Origin: DATEDA01 sp035286595
GTDB lineage: Bacteria > Pseudomonadota > Gammaproteobacteria > Burkholderiales > SG8-39
Direction: 5' to 3'
Assembly: GCA_035286595.1 (NCBI GenBank)
Contig: DATEDA010000069.1
Coordinates: forward strand, 1-64,000
DNA length: 64,000 nucleotides
The position numbers were made by a program, and so were the translations under genes. The notes under the pieces are model-generated. The model was not told where the DNA came from. It was given only the letters and a program-made list of their open reading frames with translations, and ran no database searches. Shown here in pieces: positions 25,190 through 35,297 of this stretch. Each line of letters starts with the position of its first letter. Positions within the stretch are counted from its first letter, which is position 1.

Positions 25190-26076
25190 CGGTGTGCGAG
25201 CTCGGCGTCGAGGATCCGGTGGAGGAGCTCGAGCCGCCGCGGGTGCACCGCGCCCGCTTCGGCGGCGTCGCGCACCGCGCAACCGGGCTCGGTGCGGTGC
25301 CGGCAGTCGCGAAAGCGGCAACGTCCGGCAAAAGGTGCGAGCTCGGGAAAGCCGCGCTCGATCTCGGCCGGGGTCAGGTGTGCGAGGCCGAACTCCTGCA
25401 CGCCCGGCGAATCGATGATCGCGCTCGCCGCGTCGAGACGGTAGAGGCGGGTGTGGCTGGTCGTGTGCCGGCCGGAATCGAGGAAGCGCGAGATCTCCTG
25501 CGTCGTCGCCTGGGCATCTGGAACCAGCGCATTGACAAGCGTCGATTTGCCCATCCCCGACTGCCCGATCAGCACTGTAGTCTCCCCGGCCAGGCGGCTG
25601 CGCAGCGCGGCGACGTCCCGCTTCGCACTGGTCTCGACGAGCGGGTAGCCCGCGCGGGCGAGCGGGGCGAGTCGCTCCCGGAGCGCAACCGTCGCCGCCT
25701 CGAGGTCGGTCTTGTTGACCACGATGAGACCGCGCATGCCCTGCGCGCTGGCGGCGACGAGGACGCGGCACACGAGCTCATCGCTCACGCTCGGCTCGCC
25801 AGCAGTGATCACCGCGACTTGCGTCGCGTTCGCTGCGATCAGCTTGCGGCGATGCGGCGCGGCGCGCAGGAACAGCGTCGCGCGCGGGTCGGGCGCCTCG
25901 ATCACGCCTTCGCCCCGGCCGGTGCGCTTGACGAGCACCCGGTCGCCGCACGCGTACTGCGCGTGACGACCGCGCGCGAGGCAGGGAATGAAGTCGCCGC
26001 CGCGGCTCTCGACGAGAAACCGCCTGCCGTACGCGGCCACCACCTGGCCGGAAACGTGCGCGGCGTGCTGGCTCAT
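25186..26076 (-). CDS. rsgA: Ribosome small subunit-dependent GTPase A
   Basis: Circularly permuted GTPase that helps 30S maturation. The 296-residue product has an N-terminal OB-fold, then G motifs in permuted order: G4 NKTD (121-124), G1 GQSGMGKST (171-179) and G3 DSPG (222-225), and a C-terminal zinc knuckle with CRFRDCRHRTEPGCAV. Its start codon is the ATG at the end of a tandem repeat, and the only ribosome binding site in view (GAGGG, seven bases upstream) belongs to that repeat. Confidence 0.95.
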   Translation of the reverse strand: MSQHAAHVSGQVVAAYGRRFLVESRGGDFIPCLARGRHAQYACGDRVLVKRTGRGEGVIEAPDPRATLFLRAAPHRRKLIAANATQVAVITAGEPSVSDELVCRVLVAASAQGMRGLIVVNKTDLEAATVALRERLAPLARAGYPLVETSAKRDVAALRSRLAGETTVLIGQSGMGKSTLVNALVPDAQATTQEISRFLDSGRHTTSHTRLYRLDAASAIIDSPGVQEFGLAHLTPAEIERGFPELAPFAGRCRFRDCRHRTEPGCAVRDAAEAGAVHPRRLELLHRILDAELAHR

Positions 26077-26200
26077 CGGACTACCCTCGCGCTTGACCGC
26101 GCTCGGGGTTCGCCCTTGGGGCGGCCCGGCGGGCTCATTGGACTACCCTCGCGGCTACGGCCGCTCGGGGTTCGCCCTTGGGGCGGCCCGGCGGGCTCAC
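26073..26200 (-). repeat. Tandem pair of dispersed repeat units (copies B1 and B2) forming two micro-reading frames before rsgA
   Basis: Two units of about 62 bases lie head to tail on the minus strand. The first frame starts with GTG at 26200 (one base after the protease stop) and ends at 26135. The second starts with ATG at 26138, overlapping that stop as ATGA, and ends at 26073, overlapping the rsgA ATG as ATGA. Each would give a 21-residue peptide beginning (V/M)SPPGRPKGEPRA and ending ARVV(Q/R). The two units differ only in the central GC palindrome and at one or two bases in the tail. GAGGG sits seven bases before each downstream ATG. Peptide expression is inference. Confidence 0.85.
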
Positions 26201-26201
26201 G

Positions 26202-27458
26202 CTAACCCGCGGCCCGCGACAGCTCCTGCAGGCGCGCGATTCGCAGCGCCGCCGGCGGATGCGAGTCGTAGAACGCGGAGTGCACCGGGTCAGGCGTCAG
26301 CGTCGCGGCGTTGTCCTGGTACAGCTTGACCAGCGCCCGGATGAGCTCCTGCGCGTCCGCGTGGCTCGCCGCGTACGCGTCGGCTTCGTACTCGTGGCGG
26401 CGGGAGTAGAGGCTGCCGATCGGCTGCAGCAAGAACGTGAACACCGGCACGACCATGAGGAAGAGGAGGAGCGCAACTGCGGTGCTCCGTCGCTCGACGC
26501 CGAGTGCCTCGTAGAACCAGGGCTGGTCGATCAGATAGCCGAGCGCCGCGAGGAACGCGAGGCTGCCGAGGAACAGCCAGGCGATCCGCTTCCATACGTG
26601 GTGGCGCCTGAAGTGACCGAGCTCGTGGGCGAGCACCGCCTCGACCTCGCCCGGTCCGAGCCGGGAGAGCAGGGTGTCGAAGAACACGATCCGCTTCGCG
26701 GCGCCGAAACCCGTGAAGTACGCGTTGCCGTGGCTCGAGCGCTTGGAGCCGTCCATCACGAACAGCCCCTTCGAGCGAAACCCGCACTTCACGAGCAGCC
26801 GCTCGATGCGGTCCTTGAGCGCCAGGTCTTCCAGCGGCGTGAATCTGTTGAATAGCGGGGCAATCAGGGTCGGATAGACGACCAACATGACGAGGTTGAA
26901 TCCGATCCACGTGAGCCAGACCCAGAGCCACCACAAGCTGCCCATCTGCGCCATCAGCCACAGCACGGCGAGCATCAGTGGCACGCCGATCGCGAGGCCG
27001 AGCACGATGCTCTTCGCGAGGTCAGCGACGAAGAGCGCCGGCGTCATGCGATTGAAGCCGAACCGCGCCTCGATGACGAAGGTCCGGTAGATGGAGAGTG
27101 GCAAGTCGATCGCTCCGGTGATCGCGGCGACGCTCAGGATGAGCGCGATCCCGTGCGCGTAGCCCGCCGGGTCGAACACCCGCGCCCAGAGGTCGAACAG
27201 CGCCTGCAGCCCACCGCCGAGCGTGAAGGCGAGCAGCACGACCGCCGAGAGCAGCGCATCGACGCTGCCGAACCGGGTCTTCGCGGCGGTGTAGTCGGCG
27301 GCTTTCTGGTGGGCAGGGAGCGCCACGCTCTCGGCGAAACCGGGCGGGACCGCGTCGCGGTTCGCGGTCACGTAGCGGATGTGGCGGGACGCGAGCCAGA
27401 TCCGCGTCGCAGTGGCGATTGCGAGCGCGGCGAGGAAGGCGGTCGTGAAGGGATGCAT
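26202..27458 (-). CDS. M48 family metalloprotease, Ste24/CAAX-protease-like
   Basis: A 418-residue integral membrane zinc protease of the M48A (Ste24/HtpX) type. It has five to seven membrane helices (about 5-25, 68-90, 105-125, 150-200, 290-340). The zinc motif HELGH is at 278-282, with the third ligand glutamate in HEYEADAYAA, and the Ste24 segment GNAYFTGFG lies before it. In bacteria such enzymes handle membrane protein quality control. A GTG or TTG further upstream could extend the protein, but ATG 27458 gives the usual N-terminus. Divergent from orn. Its stop is immediately followed by the tandem repeat. Confidence 0.88.
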   Translation of the reverse strand: MHPFTTAFLAALAIATATRIWLASRHIRYVTANRDAVPPGFAESVALPAHQKAADYTAAKTRFGSVDALLSAVVLLAFTLGGGLQALFDLWARVFDPAGYAHGIALILSVAAITGAIDLPLSIYRTFVIEARFGFNRMTPALFVADLAKSIVLGLAIGVPLMLAVLWLMAQMGSLWWLWVWLTWIGFNLVMLVVYPTLIAPLFNRFTPLEDLALKDRIERLLVKCGFRSKGLFVMDGSKRSSHGNAYFTGFGAAKRIVFFDTLLSRLGPGEVEAVLAHELGHFRRHHVWKRIAWLFLGSLAFLAALGYLIDQPWFYEALGVERRSTAVALLLFLMVVPVFTFLLQPIGSLYSRRHEYEADAYAASHADAQELIRALVKLYQDNAATLTPDPVHSAFYDSHPPAALRIARLQELSRAAG

Positions 27459-27522
27459 GCGGCGGGACAGGTGCCGTGTGAGACAATCCAATTCTAGTTG
27501 GACCGCCGCAAAATCAAAAGCG

Positions 27523-28074
27523 ATGCCGCAAGACGCGAATCACCTCGCCTGGCTCGACATGGAGATGACCGGCCTCGATCCGGACCGCGACCGGATCCTC
27601 GAGGTCGCCGTCGTCGTGACCGATTCCCGGCTCGCCACGGTCGCCGAGGGACCGGTGCTGGTCGTGCACCAGGCGGACCGGGTCCTCGATGCCATGGACG
27701 ACTGGAACCGGGCGACTCACGGGCGGTCCGGGCTCGTCGACCGCGTCCGGGCGTCCGGCCTCTCGGAGGCCGACGTCGAGGAGCGGCTGCTCGCGTTTCT
27801 CGCCGGCCACGTGCCGGCGAAGGCGTCGCCGATGTCCGGGAACTCCATCTGCCAGGACCGGCGGTTCCTCGCGCGCTGGATGCCGCGGCTCGAAGGCTAC
27901 TTCCACTACCGCAACCTCGACGTCTCCACCCTCAAGGAGCTCATGCGGCGCTGGCGGCCCGATCTCGCGCGCGGCGTCGTCAAGCAGGGCAAGCACGAGG
28001 CGCTTGCCGACATCTACGAGTCGATCGAGGAGCTGAAGTACTACCGGGAGAAATTCCTGAAGATCGAGGACTGA
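27523..28074 (+). CDS. orn: Oligoribonuclease
   Basis: 3'-5' exonuclease that degrades two- to five-nucleotide RNAs and pGpG. The 183-residue product has the DEDDh motifs: D12 and E14 in WLDMEMTGLDP, the central aspartate in NSICQDRRFL, and the histidine and aspartate in KHEALADI. Length and N-terminus match Orn. It begins at ATG 27523 and is convergent with the FAD oxidase gene. Confidence 0.95.
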   Translation: MPQDANHLAWLDMEMTGLDPDRDRILEVAVVVTDSRLATVAEGPVLVVHQADRVLDAMDDWNRATHGRSGLVDRVRASGLSEADVEERLLAFLAGHVPAKASPMSGNSICQDRRFLARWMPRLEGYFHYRNLDVSTLKELMRRWRPDLARGVVKQGKHEALADIYESIEELKYYREKFLKIED

Positions 28075-28099
28075 GGCGTTCAATCGCCGGCGCTTGCCT

Positions 28100-29491
28100 T
28101 CAGTCTTCCACCGCGACCACCTTGCCCGGGTTCAGCAGGTTTTCCGGGTCGAGCGTCCGCTTGATCGCGACCATCAGGTCGACTCCCCCGTCGTGCTCTT
28201 TCCTGAGCCAGTCGATCTTTCCGAACCCGACACCGTGCTCGCCGGTGCAGGTCCCCTCCATGGCGAGCGCCCGGTCCACGAGCCGTTCGTTGAAGCGCTT
28301 CGCCTCGGCGAGGTCGGCCTCGACGTCGGGCCGGATGAGGATCATGCAATGGAAGTTGCCGTCGCCGACGTGCCCGAACATCGGAATCGGCATCGAGGCC
28401 TTGGCGATGTCCACGGCGGTCTCGACCATGCACTCGGTGAGGCGCGAGATCGGGACGCAGACATCGGTCGACACCGCCCGCGCGCCCGGGCGCAGCTGGA
28501 GCCCGGCGAAGTAGGCTTGGTGGCGCGCTGCCCACAGCCGGTTGCGATCCTCGGGCTTGGTCGTCCACTGGAAACCCTCGCCACCTCGCTCCTTGGCGAT
28601 CTCCTGCACGAGCTCGGCCTGCTCGACCACGCCGCGCTCGCTGCCGTGAAACTCGAGGAACAGCGTGGGTTGTTCTTTGTAGGTCGTCTTGCTGTACGCG
28701 TTGATCGCCTTCATGGTGGTCGCGCATAGCGCCTCGCTCCGCGCGATCGGGATGCCGGCCTGCAGCGTCTGGATCACGGTGCCGACCGCCCCTGCGATGT
28801 CCTTGAAGGAGCATACGGCCGCCGACATCGCCTCGGGCACCGCGTAGAGACGCACCGTCACCTCGGTGATGACCCCGAGCGTTCCCTCCGAGCCCACGAA
28901 GAGCCGGGTCAGGTCGTAGCCCGCCGCCGACTTCCGCGAGCGCCGCGAGGTTTTGATGATCCGGCCAGCCGCGGTGACGACCGTCAGCCCGAGCACGTTC
29001 TCGCGCATCGTGCCGTAGCGCACCGCATTCGTGCCCGAGGCACGCGTGGCGGCCATCCCTCCGAGCGTCGCGTCGGCGCCCGGGTCGATCGGGAAGAAGA
29101 GCCCGGTGTGGCGGATCTCCTCGTTCAATGCCTTGCGCGTCACGCCCGCCTGCACGGTCGCATCGAGGTCCTCGACGTGCACCGCCAGCACCTTGTTCAT
29201 CTGGCTCATGTCGACGCAGACGCCGCCGCGCGTGGCGAGGACGTGTCCCTCGACCGACGTGCCCACGCCGAACGGGATGAGCGGCGTGTGGTAGCGCCGG
29301 CAGAGGTTCACGATGTCGCGGACTTCTTCGGTCGAGCGCGGGAAAGCCACTGCATCCGGGGGCGCGTGCGGAAAGTACGACTCGTCCTTGCCGTGATGCT
29401 CCCGTACCCCGCGCGAGGTCGTGACGCGGTCGCCGAGGAGTTCGCGGAGATCGGCGGCGAGCGCCGCGTCGAGCTCACGTGCGACATTCAT
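28100..29491 (-). CDS. FAD-linked oxidase, glycolate oxidase GlcD / D-lactate dehydrogenase type
   Basis: A 463-residue flavoprotein of the vanillyl-alcohol oxidase fold: FAD-binding domain with PFGVGTSVEGH and PGADATLGGMAATRASGTN, and a C-terminal substrate domain with GHVGDGNFHC and GEHGVGFGK, typical of GlcD and of cytochrome-linked D-lactate dehydrogenases. It oxidises a 2-hydroxy acid. Which one (glycolate, D-lactate or 2-hydroxyglutarate) cannot be settled here. No glcE/glcF genes follow, which favours a single-subunit D-lactate type. It is preceded on the same strand by a small DUF6494 gene, 37 bases away. Confidence 0.85.
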   Translation of the reverse strand: MNVARELDAALAADLRELLGDRVTTSRGVREHHGKDESYFPHAPPDAVAFPRSTEEVRDIVNLCRRYHTPLIPFGVGTSVEGHVLATRGGVCVDMSQMNKVLAVHVEDLDATVQAGVTRKALNEEIRHTGLFFPIDPGADATLGGMAATRASGTNAVRYGTMRENVLGLTVVTAAGRIIKTSRRSRKSAAGYDLTRLFVGSEGTLGVITEVTVRLYAVPEAMSAAVCSFKDIAGAVGTVIQTLQAGIPIARSEALCATTMKAINAYSKTTYKEQPTLFLEFHGSERGVVEQAELVQEIAKERGGEGFQWTTKPEDRNRLWAARHQAYFAGLQLRPGARAVSTDVCVPISRLTECMVETAVDIAKASMPIPMFGHVGDGNFHCMILIRPDVEADLAEAKRFNERLVDRALAMEGTCTGEHGVGFGKIDWLRKEHDGGVDLMVAIKRTLDPENLLNPGKVVAVED

Positions 29492-29528
29492 CTCGGGTTC
29501 TCTCGGTGCCGGGCGAGGACGGCGTCGC

Positions 29529-29735
29529 TCACTCGAGCTCGATCTTGCCCTCGAATTTCACCGCCAGCTTGAGTGCCGGGATCTCGAGGGTCACTTGAGC
29601 GGGGAACGACTCGTTGCCCCTGATCGAGCCCGACTCGCGGGCCTTGACGACCGCCTGCTCGATGGCCCGCTGCGAGTTGACGCCCACCATCTTCAGGAAC
29701 TTGCGGATCGAAAGGTTGAAGGTGTCTTCGTTCAT
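29529..29735 (-). CDS. Small DUF6494-type protein
   Basis: A 68-residue cytoplasmic protein starting MNEDTFNLSIRKFLKMVGV, with an N-terminal helical half and a C-terminal beta-rich half (FPAQVTLEIPALKLAVKFEG). It resembles DUF6494, a short conserved family in proteobacteria. It precedes the FAD oxidase gene on the same strand and is likely cotranscribed. Function unknown. The start is chosen for its position and the loss of family-like sequence upstream. Confidence 0.7.
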   Translation of the reverse strand: MNEDTFNLSIRKFLKMVGVNSQRAIEQAVVKARESGSIRGNESFPAQVTLEIPALKLAVKFEGKIELE

Positions 29736-29830
29736 GTCAGTTGCGCTCCGGGGGCGATGCCCCTTTGTAGAGGTCCCGAAACAGCGAACCGCGCTCGGAT
29801 CACGCAGGGTAGTCGGCAGGGGAGGGCAAG

Positions 29831-31390
29831 TCAATCCGCCTCACCTGCGGCGCGGATGCGCGCGATCAGCGCGCGCGTGGAGCTGTCCGTGCCGTCCGCG
29901 TGGCCCCCTTGGATCGCGGGGGCGAGCCTCCTCGCCATCGCCTTCCCCAATTCGACGCCCCACTGGTCGAAGCTGTTGATGCCCCACACCACACCCTGGA
30001 CGAACACCTTGTGCTCGTAGAGCGCGAGCAGCGCGCCGAGCGAGCGCGGATCGAGCCGCGGGAGAACGATGGTCGTCGAAGGCTGGTTACCGGGACAGCG
30101 GCGTTGGGGCGCCGCCGGATCCCCGCCGCCAAACGCGAGCGCCGCGCTCTGCGCGAGGGCGCTCCCGAGCAGCAGGCGGTGGGCCTGCGAATCGGTCCCG
30201 GCCGCGGGCTGCGCGGGAACGATGAAGTCGGACGGAACGAGCAGCGTTCCCTGGTGCAGGAGCTGGTGGAACGCGTGCTGGCCGTTCGTGCCGGCGGCGC
30301 CCCACACGACCGGCGCCGTCGCGTAGTCGACCGGAACCCCGTCGCGGTCGACGCGCTTGCCGTTCGACTCCATCTCGAGCTGCTGCAGATAGGCCGGAAG
30401 CTCACGCAGGTCCTCGGCGTACGGCAGCACCGCGTGCGTCTGCGCGCCGTAGAAATCGCCGTACCAGACCCCCAGCAACCCGAGGATCGCCGGCAGGTTC
30501 GACTCGAGGGGTGCGGTCCGGAAGTGCTCGTCCATCGCGCGTGCACCCTCGCGAAATTCGTCGAAGGCAGCCATGCCGACGGCCAGGGCGAGCGGCAACC
30601 CGACCGCGGACCAGACCGAGTAGCGGCCTCCGACCCAGTCCCACATCGCGAAGACCCGATCCTCGGCGATGCCCCACGCCCGCGCCGCATCGCGGTTCGC
30701 CGTCACCGCGATGAAGTGCGCGGCGACGTCGTCGCCGAGCGTGCGCGCCAGCCACGCGCGGGCGCGGCGGGCGTTGTCGAGCGTTTCGACCGTCGTGAAG
30801 GTCTTCGACGCGATGATGAACAACGTCGTGTCCGGGTCGAGCCCCTCGAGCGCGGCATCGAGGTCGGCCGGATCGACGTTCGCGACGAATTGCGCGCGAA
30901 TGCGCCCGGCATCGAAGCCGCGGAGCGCATGCGTCGCCAGCCGCGGACCGAGGTCCGAGCCGCCGATGCCCAGGTTGACGACGGTACGCAGCGGCCGGCC
31001 GTTCGCCCCGCGCAGCGCCCAGCGGTGCGCGCGATCCACGAGCGAGCGCATCCGCGCGAGGGTCGCCGCGACCTCGGGGGGAGGCGTCGCGGCGCGGAGC
31101 GCGACGTGCCATGCTGGCCTGTTCTCGGAGGTGTTGATCGGCTCGCCGGCGAACATTCGGTCGCGCCACTGCTCGACGCCCCGTTCTCGCGCCAGCGCGA
31201 AGAGGAGCCGCAGGGTCTCGTCGGTGACGCGGTGCTTGGAGTAGTCGGCGTAGATGCCGCCGCCCTCGGCGACCAGCCGTCGGCCGCGGTCGGGCTCGGC
31301 GGCGAACAGATCGCCGAGATGAACTGCGGCGAGCCGTGCGTGATGCTGCTGGAGTTCCCGCCAGCCCGGAGTGTCGGTGACGGATGTCAT
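29831..31390 (-). CDS. pgi: Glucose-6-phosphate isomerase
   Basis: Interconverts glucose-6-phosphate and fructose-6-phosphate. The 519-residue protein carries the sugar-binding segment NLGIGGSDLGP, SKTFTTVET, the catalytic glutamate in EMESNGKRV, the catalytic histidine in NGQHAFHQLLHQGT, and the lysine in INSFDQWGVELGK. The ATG at 31390 overlaps the stop of the upstream glycosyltransferase as ATGA. Slightly shorter than the E. coli enzyme, with no motif missing. Confidence 0.95.
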   Translation of the reverse strand: MTSVTDTPGWRELQQHHARLAAVHLGDLFAAEPDRGRRLVAEGGGIYADYSKHRVTDETLRLLFALARERGVEQWRDRMFAGEPINTSENRPAWHVALRAATPPPEVAATLARMRSLVDRAHRWALRGANGRPLRTVVNLGIGGSDLGPRLATHALRGFDAGRIRAQFVANVDPADLDAALEGLDPDTTLFIIASKTFTTVETLDNARRARAWLARTLGDDVAAHFIAVTANRDAARAWGIAEDRVFAMWDWVGGRYSVWSAVGLPLALAVGMAAFDEFREGARAMDEHFRTAPLESNLPAILGLLGVWYGDFYGAQTHAVLPYAEDLRELPAYLQQLEMESNGKRVDRDGVPVDYATAPVVWGAAGTNGQHAFHQLLHQGTLLVPSDFIVPAQPAAGTDSQAHRLLLGSALAQSAALAFGGGDPAAPQRRCPGNQPSTTIVLPRLDPRSLGALLALYEHKVFVQGVVWGINSFDQWGVELGKAMARRLAPAIQGGHADGTDSSTRALIARIRAAGEAD

Positions 31391-33036
31391 CGCCGGGCCT
31401 CGGCGCGCCGGTAGAGCCGATAACGCTCCCGGTCGCGCGGCTGCCGATGGCCCTCCCAAACGCGCACCCAGCCGGCCCCGGGCTCGACGGTCCGAGTGCG
31501 CACGTTCTCCTGGACGAGCAGGTACGGGCAGTCGGTGCGACCGTGCACCTCGGCGCGACGGGTGATGAGCCCCGCATGGTAGTGAAACACGGCGCGCTGG
31601 CTCTCGCCCAGCCCCCGGCTCTCGACGCAGCCCACTTTGGCGGGCAGGGCCTTGCGCAGGCTCTCGGCGACCCGCCGATAGCTCTTGCCGTAGTCGATCC
31701 AGCCGAGCCAGAGGGTCGCCACCAGTCCCCAGACGAGCGTCATCCCGGCCGCCCAGAGCGTCACGCTGCGGAGCGTGGATCGCTCTACCCGGAGGATCAG
31801 GATCCACCACGCGGCGGTGATGGCGAGCGCGAACGCGAGCGGGAGCCAGTGGACTTCGAGGACGAACCCCGGCTCGAGGCGAGCGGCGTGGCCCGCGAGA
31901 CGCTCCGGGAACCCGACAAGCGTCACGAGCCACATGAGCCACATGTAACTCCCAACCAGAGTGAACGTCATGATCGCGAACCAGGCGAGCGCGTTCGCCG
32001 CCCCGCGCCGCAGGGCCAGCGCCGCCGCGCCAGCCGGGATCGAGAGCGGCACGAGGAGCGCGAGCACGTCCATGTCCCGCGGGTTGGGCATGAACAGCAG
32101 CAGCACGAACGACACGATGCTCGCGACGAACGGCGCGGCGAAGCCGGGTTCACGGAGGTGGCGGCGGTACTCCCACGTCGCCCACAGCGTCATCGGCAGG
32201 ACCGGCCATGCCCCCCACGCGAGCGTCTTGAGGATGTCCAGGAGCTTGGGCAGCGTCGGCGGATGGCTGACGTTCGCGAGCTGCCACGCGAGCCAGCCCT
32301 CGAAGTAGTCCGGGGACGAGTTTGCGAGCCACCCGGGCCACGCAAGAACGAAGGGCGCGAGAATCAGCAGGCCGAGCCCGACCGCGATGGCGAAGCCGCG
32401 CTGTCGATACGGGGCGGAGATCACCAGCACCAGCAGCGCAGCGGCGAACGGCTGCAGGAGCGCGACGAGTCCCTTGGCGAGGAAAGCGACTCCGGTCCCC
32501 AGGCCGAAGAAGAACGCGCCCTTGTAGGCCTTCCGGTGCGAGATGGCGACGCCGTAGTACGCGGCGGCGAGGCCGGCGAGCATCGCCGTCTCCGCGGTCG
32601 TCTCGTGGGCGTGCCAGAGCAGCCCGACCGAGCCCAGCATCGCGAGCATCGACAGGTCGCCCTGCGGCTTCCCGTAGAGCTCGCGCCCGGCGAGCCGCAC
32701 GCACCACAGCGCCGCGAGCACGAAGAGCGCGCTCGCGAAGCGGGCGGCATCCTGGGGCGGCAGCACGGTGCCGAGCGCCTTGACGAACAGCGCGGCGACC
32801 CAGAAGTAGAGCGGACCGTCCTCGTAGTACGGCTCGCCGGCGAGGTGCGGCGCGAGCCAGTCACCGCTCGCGAGCATCTGGTGCACCACGCCGAAGCCGA
32901 CGGCGTCCTCGGTCTTCCAGGGGTCGTGGCCGACGAGGCCCGGCAGCAGGAATGCCGCCACCAGCACCGCGAGCGGCCACGACGCGAGCGGGAGCGGGAT
33001 CGGTCGCGCGAGCAGGGCTTGCAGCCTCGACGACAC
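31387..33036 (-). CDS. ArnT-like membrane glycosyltransferase (GT83/dolichyl-phosphate mannosyltransferase-like)
   Basis: A 549-residue polytopic membrane protein with about eleven helices and a C-terminal soluble domain of about 120 residues. The first periplasmic loop, HDPWKTEDAVGFG, holds the acidic motif of GT-C transferases, and YYEDGPLYFW is the ArnT/PMT-like second loop. It should transfer a sugar from a polyprenyl-phosphate donor in the periplasm. Whether lipid A or protein is the acceptor is not decided by sequence. It is translationally coupled to pgi by a four-base overlap, an unusual pairing. Confidence 0.82.
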   Translation of the reverse strand: MSSRLQALLARPIPLPLASWPLAVLVAAFLLPGLVGHDPWKTEDAVGFGVVHQMLASGDWLAPHLAGEPYYEDGPLYFWVAALFVKALGTVLPPQDAARFASALFVLAALWCVRLAGRELYGKPQGDLSMLAMLGSVGLLWHAHETTAETAMLAGLAAAYYGVAISHRKAYKGAFFFGLGTGVAFLAKGLVALLQPFAAALLVLVISAPYRQRGFAIAVGLGLLILAPFVLAWPGWLANSSPDYFEGWLAWQLANVSHPPTLPKLLDILKTLAWGAWPVLPMTLWATWEYRRHLREPGFAAPFVASIVSFVLLLFMPNPRDMDVLALLVPLSIPAGAAALALRRGAANALAWFAIMTFTLVGSYMWLMWLVTLVGFPERLAGHAARLEPGFVLEVHWLPLAFALAITAAWWILILRVERSTLRSVTLWAAGMTLVWGLVATLWLGWIDYGKSYRRVAESLRKALPAKVGCVESRGLGESQRAVFHYHAGLITRRAEVHGRTDCPYLLVQENVRTRTVEPGAGWVRVWEGHRQPRDRERYRLYRRAEARR

Positions 33037-33149
33037 GTCGCTATTCGACGATCTTCGAGGTCAGGCCCCGCACCGGCGCTCCTGGGACTCGGTGACCTCG
33101 TGGCATGCGGCCAATTCTAACGCCGCGCCTCGGCGCGCTCCCCAAACAG

Positions 33150-33173
33150 AAAAGGCAGCCGAGGCTGCCTTTT
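33150..33173 (-). terminator. Intrinsic terminator of rpmE
   Basis: A perfect 10-bp stem AAAAGGCAGC (33150-33159) / GCTGCCTTTT (33164-33173) with loop CGAG lies 20 bases after the rpmE stop. On the minus strand it ends in four U residues. It is symmetrical and could act both ways, but only rpmE runs into it. Confidence 0.85.
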
Positions 33174-33193
33174 GCGGGCGCCATGCCCTCGGT

Positions 33194-33442
33194 TCAGGTC
33201 GATGCCTGGGTCTTGGTGGGCTTGCCGGCAGGCTTGGTCGTCGTCCGGCTGTACTTCTGCTTGAATTTCTCGACCCGGCCGGCGGTGTCGACGATCTTCT
33301 GCCGCCCGGTATAGAACGGATGGCAGGCCGCGCACACTTCGACGTGCAGGTCTTTGCCGAGCGTCGAGCGGGTCTTGAACGTGTTGCCGCACGAGCAGAT
33401 GACGGTGATTTCCTTGTAAGCGGGATGGATTCCGGTCTTCAT
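33194..33442 (-). CDS. rpmE: 50S ribosomal protein L31 (zinc-binding form)
   Basis: Large-subunit protein forming an inter-subunit bridge. The 82-residue product MKTGIHPAYKEITVICSCGN... has the four cysteines of the zinc-binding (C+) form, CSCGN and CAACHPFYTG. The C-terminal Lys/Thr/Pro-rich tail is a little longer than usual. Located downstream of rho, the typical betaproteobacterial trxA-rho-rpmE order. The zinc-free paralogue is not in this window. Confidence 0.97.
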   Translation of the reverse strand: MKTGIHPAYKEITVICSCGNTFKTRSTLGKDLHVEVCAACHPFYTGRQKIVDTAGRVEKFKQKYSRTTTKPAGKPTKTQAST

Positions 33443-33561
33443 GGCGTGTCCTTTCGCTGCTGGCTCGGTCTCGCGGTCCCGACGTGCGGGAGAGCGCGTT
33501 TCGAGCGGACTCGGGAGGGGCGCGATTGTCCCAGAAACTCGCCCCACTGGCAATTCCAGCG

Positions 33562-34821
<1,260 letters not shown>

Positions 34822-34881
34822 CGTGTTCGCAGTCTTCTGGATGGATTGAGCCCTGGGGAGGGTCCGGACGTCGGGGGGAGA

Positions 34882-34929
34882 CGCGCCGGGAGCCGGCGCG
34901 GAGACAACCGCGCTCGATGGTAGCGCGGT
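34882..34929 (-). promoter_or_regulatory. Paired hairpins in the trxA-rho leader
   Basis: On the minus strand ACCGCGCT/AGCGCGGT (34907-34914 with 34922-34929) is followed by CGCGCCGG/CCGGCGCG (34882-34889 with 34893-34900, three-base loop). Both stems are perfect 8-bp pairings and neither is followed by a U-run. Rho is known to attenuate its own transcription in E. coli through its leader. These structures may serve such control or separate trxA and rho messages. Confidence 0.45.
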
Positions 34930-34967
34930 CTCGAGGTCCTGGCTAGCGGGGGAAGGGGCGGGTCGGG

Positions 34968-35297
34968 TCAGAGGTTGGAATCGAGGAAAGCGGTCAGCTG
35001 CGACTTCGAGAGCGCGCCGACCTTCATCGCCTCCATGTTGCCGTTCTTGAACAGCATGAGCGTCGGAATGCCGCGGATGTTGTACTTCTTCGGCACCTCG
35101 ATGTTGTCGTCCACGTTGAGCTTCGCCACCCGGAGCTTGCCGTCGTACTCCTTCGCGACCTCATCGAGGATGGGGGCGACCGCCTTGCACGGACCGCACC
35201 ACTCGGCCCAGTAGTCGACGAGCACCGGCAGGTCCGACTTCAGGACCGTGGGCTCGAATGTCTCGTCGGTCACGTGCACGATCTGCTCGCTCGTCAT
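34968..35297 (-). CDS. trxA: Thioredoxin 1
   Basis: Small cytoplasmic disulfide reductase, also an electron donor to the NrdAB reductase encoded at 6.5-10.5 kb. The 109-residue product has the active site WCGPC (33-37) and the cis-proline segment RGIPTLMLFKNG, of the E. coli TrxA type. Located upstream of rho on the same strand. Confidence 0.97.
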   Translation of the reverse strand: MTSEQIVHVTDETFEPTVLKSDLPVLVDYWAEWCGPCKAVAPILDEVAKEYDGKLRVAKLNVDDNIEVPKKYNIRGIPTLMLFKNGNMEAMKVGALSKSQLTAFLDSNL

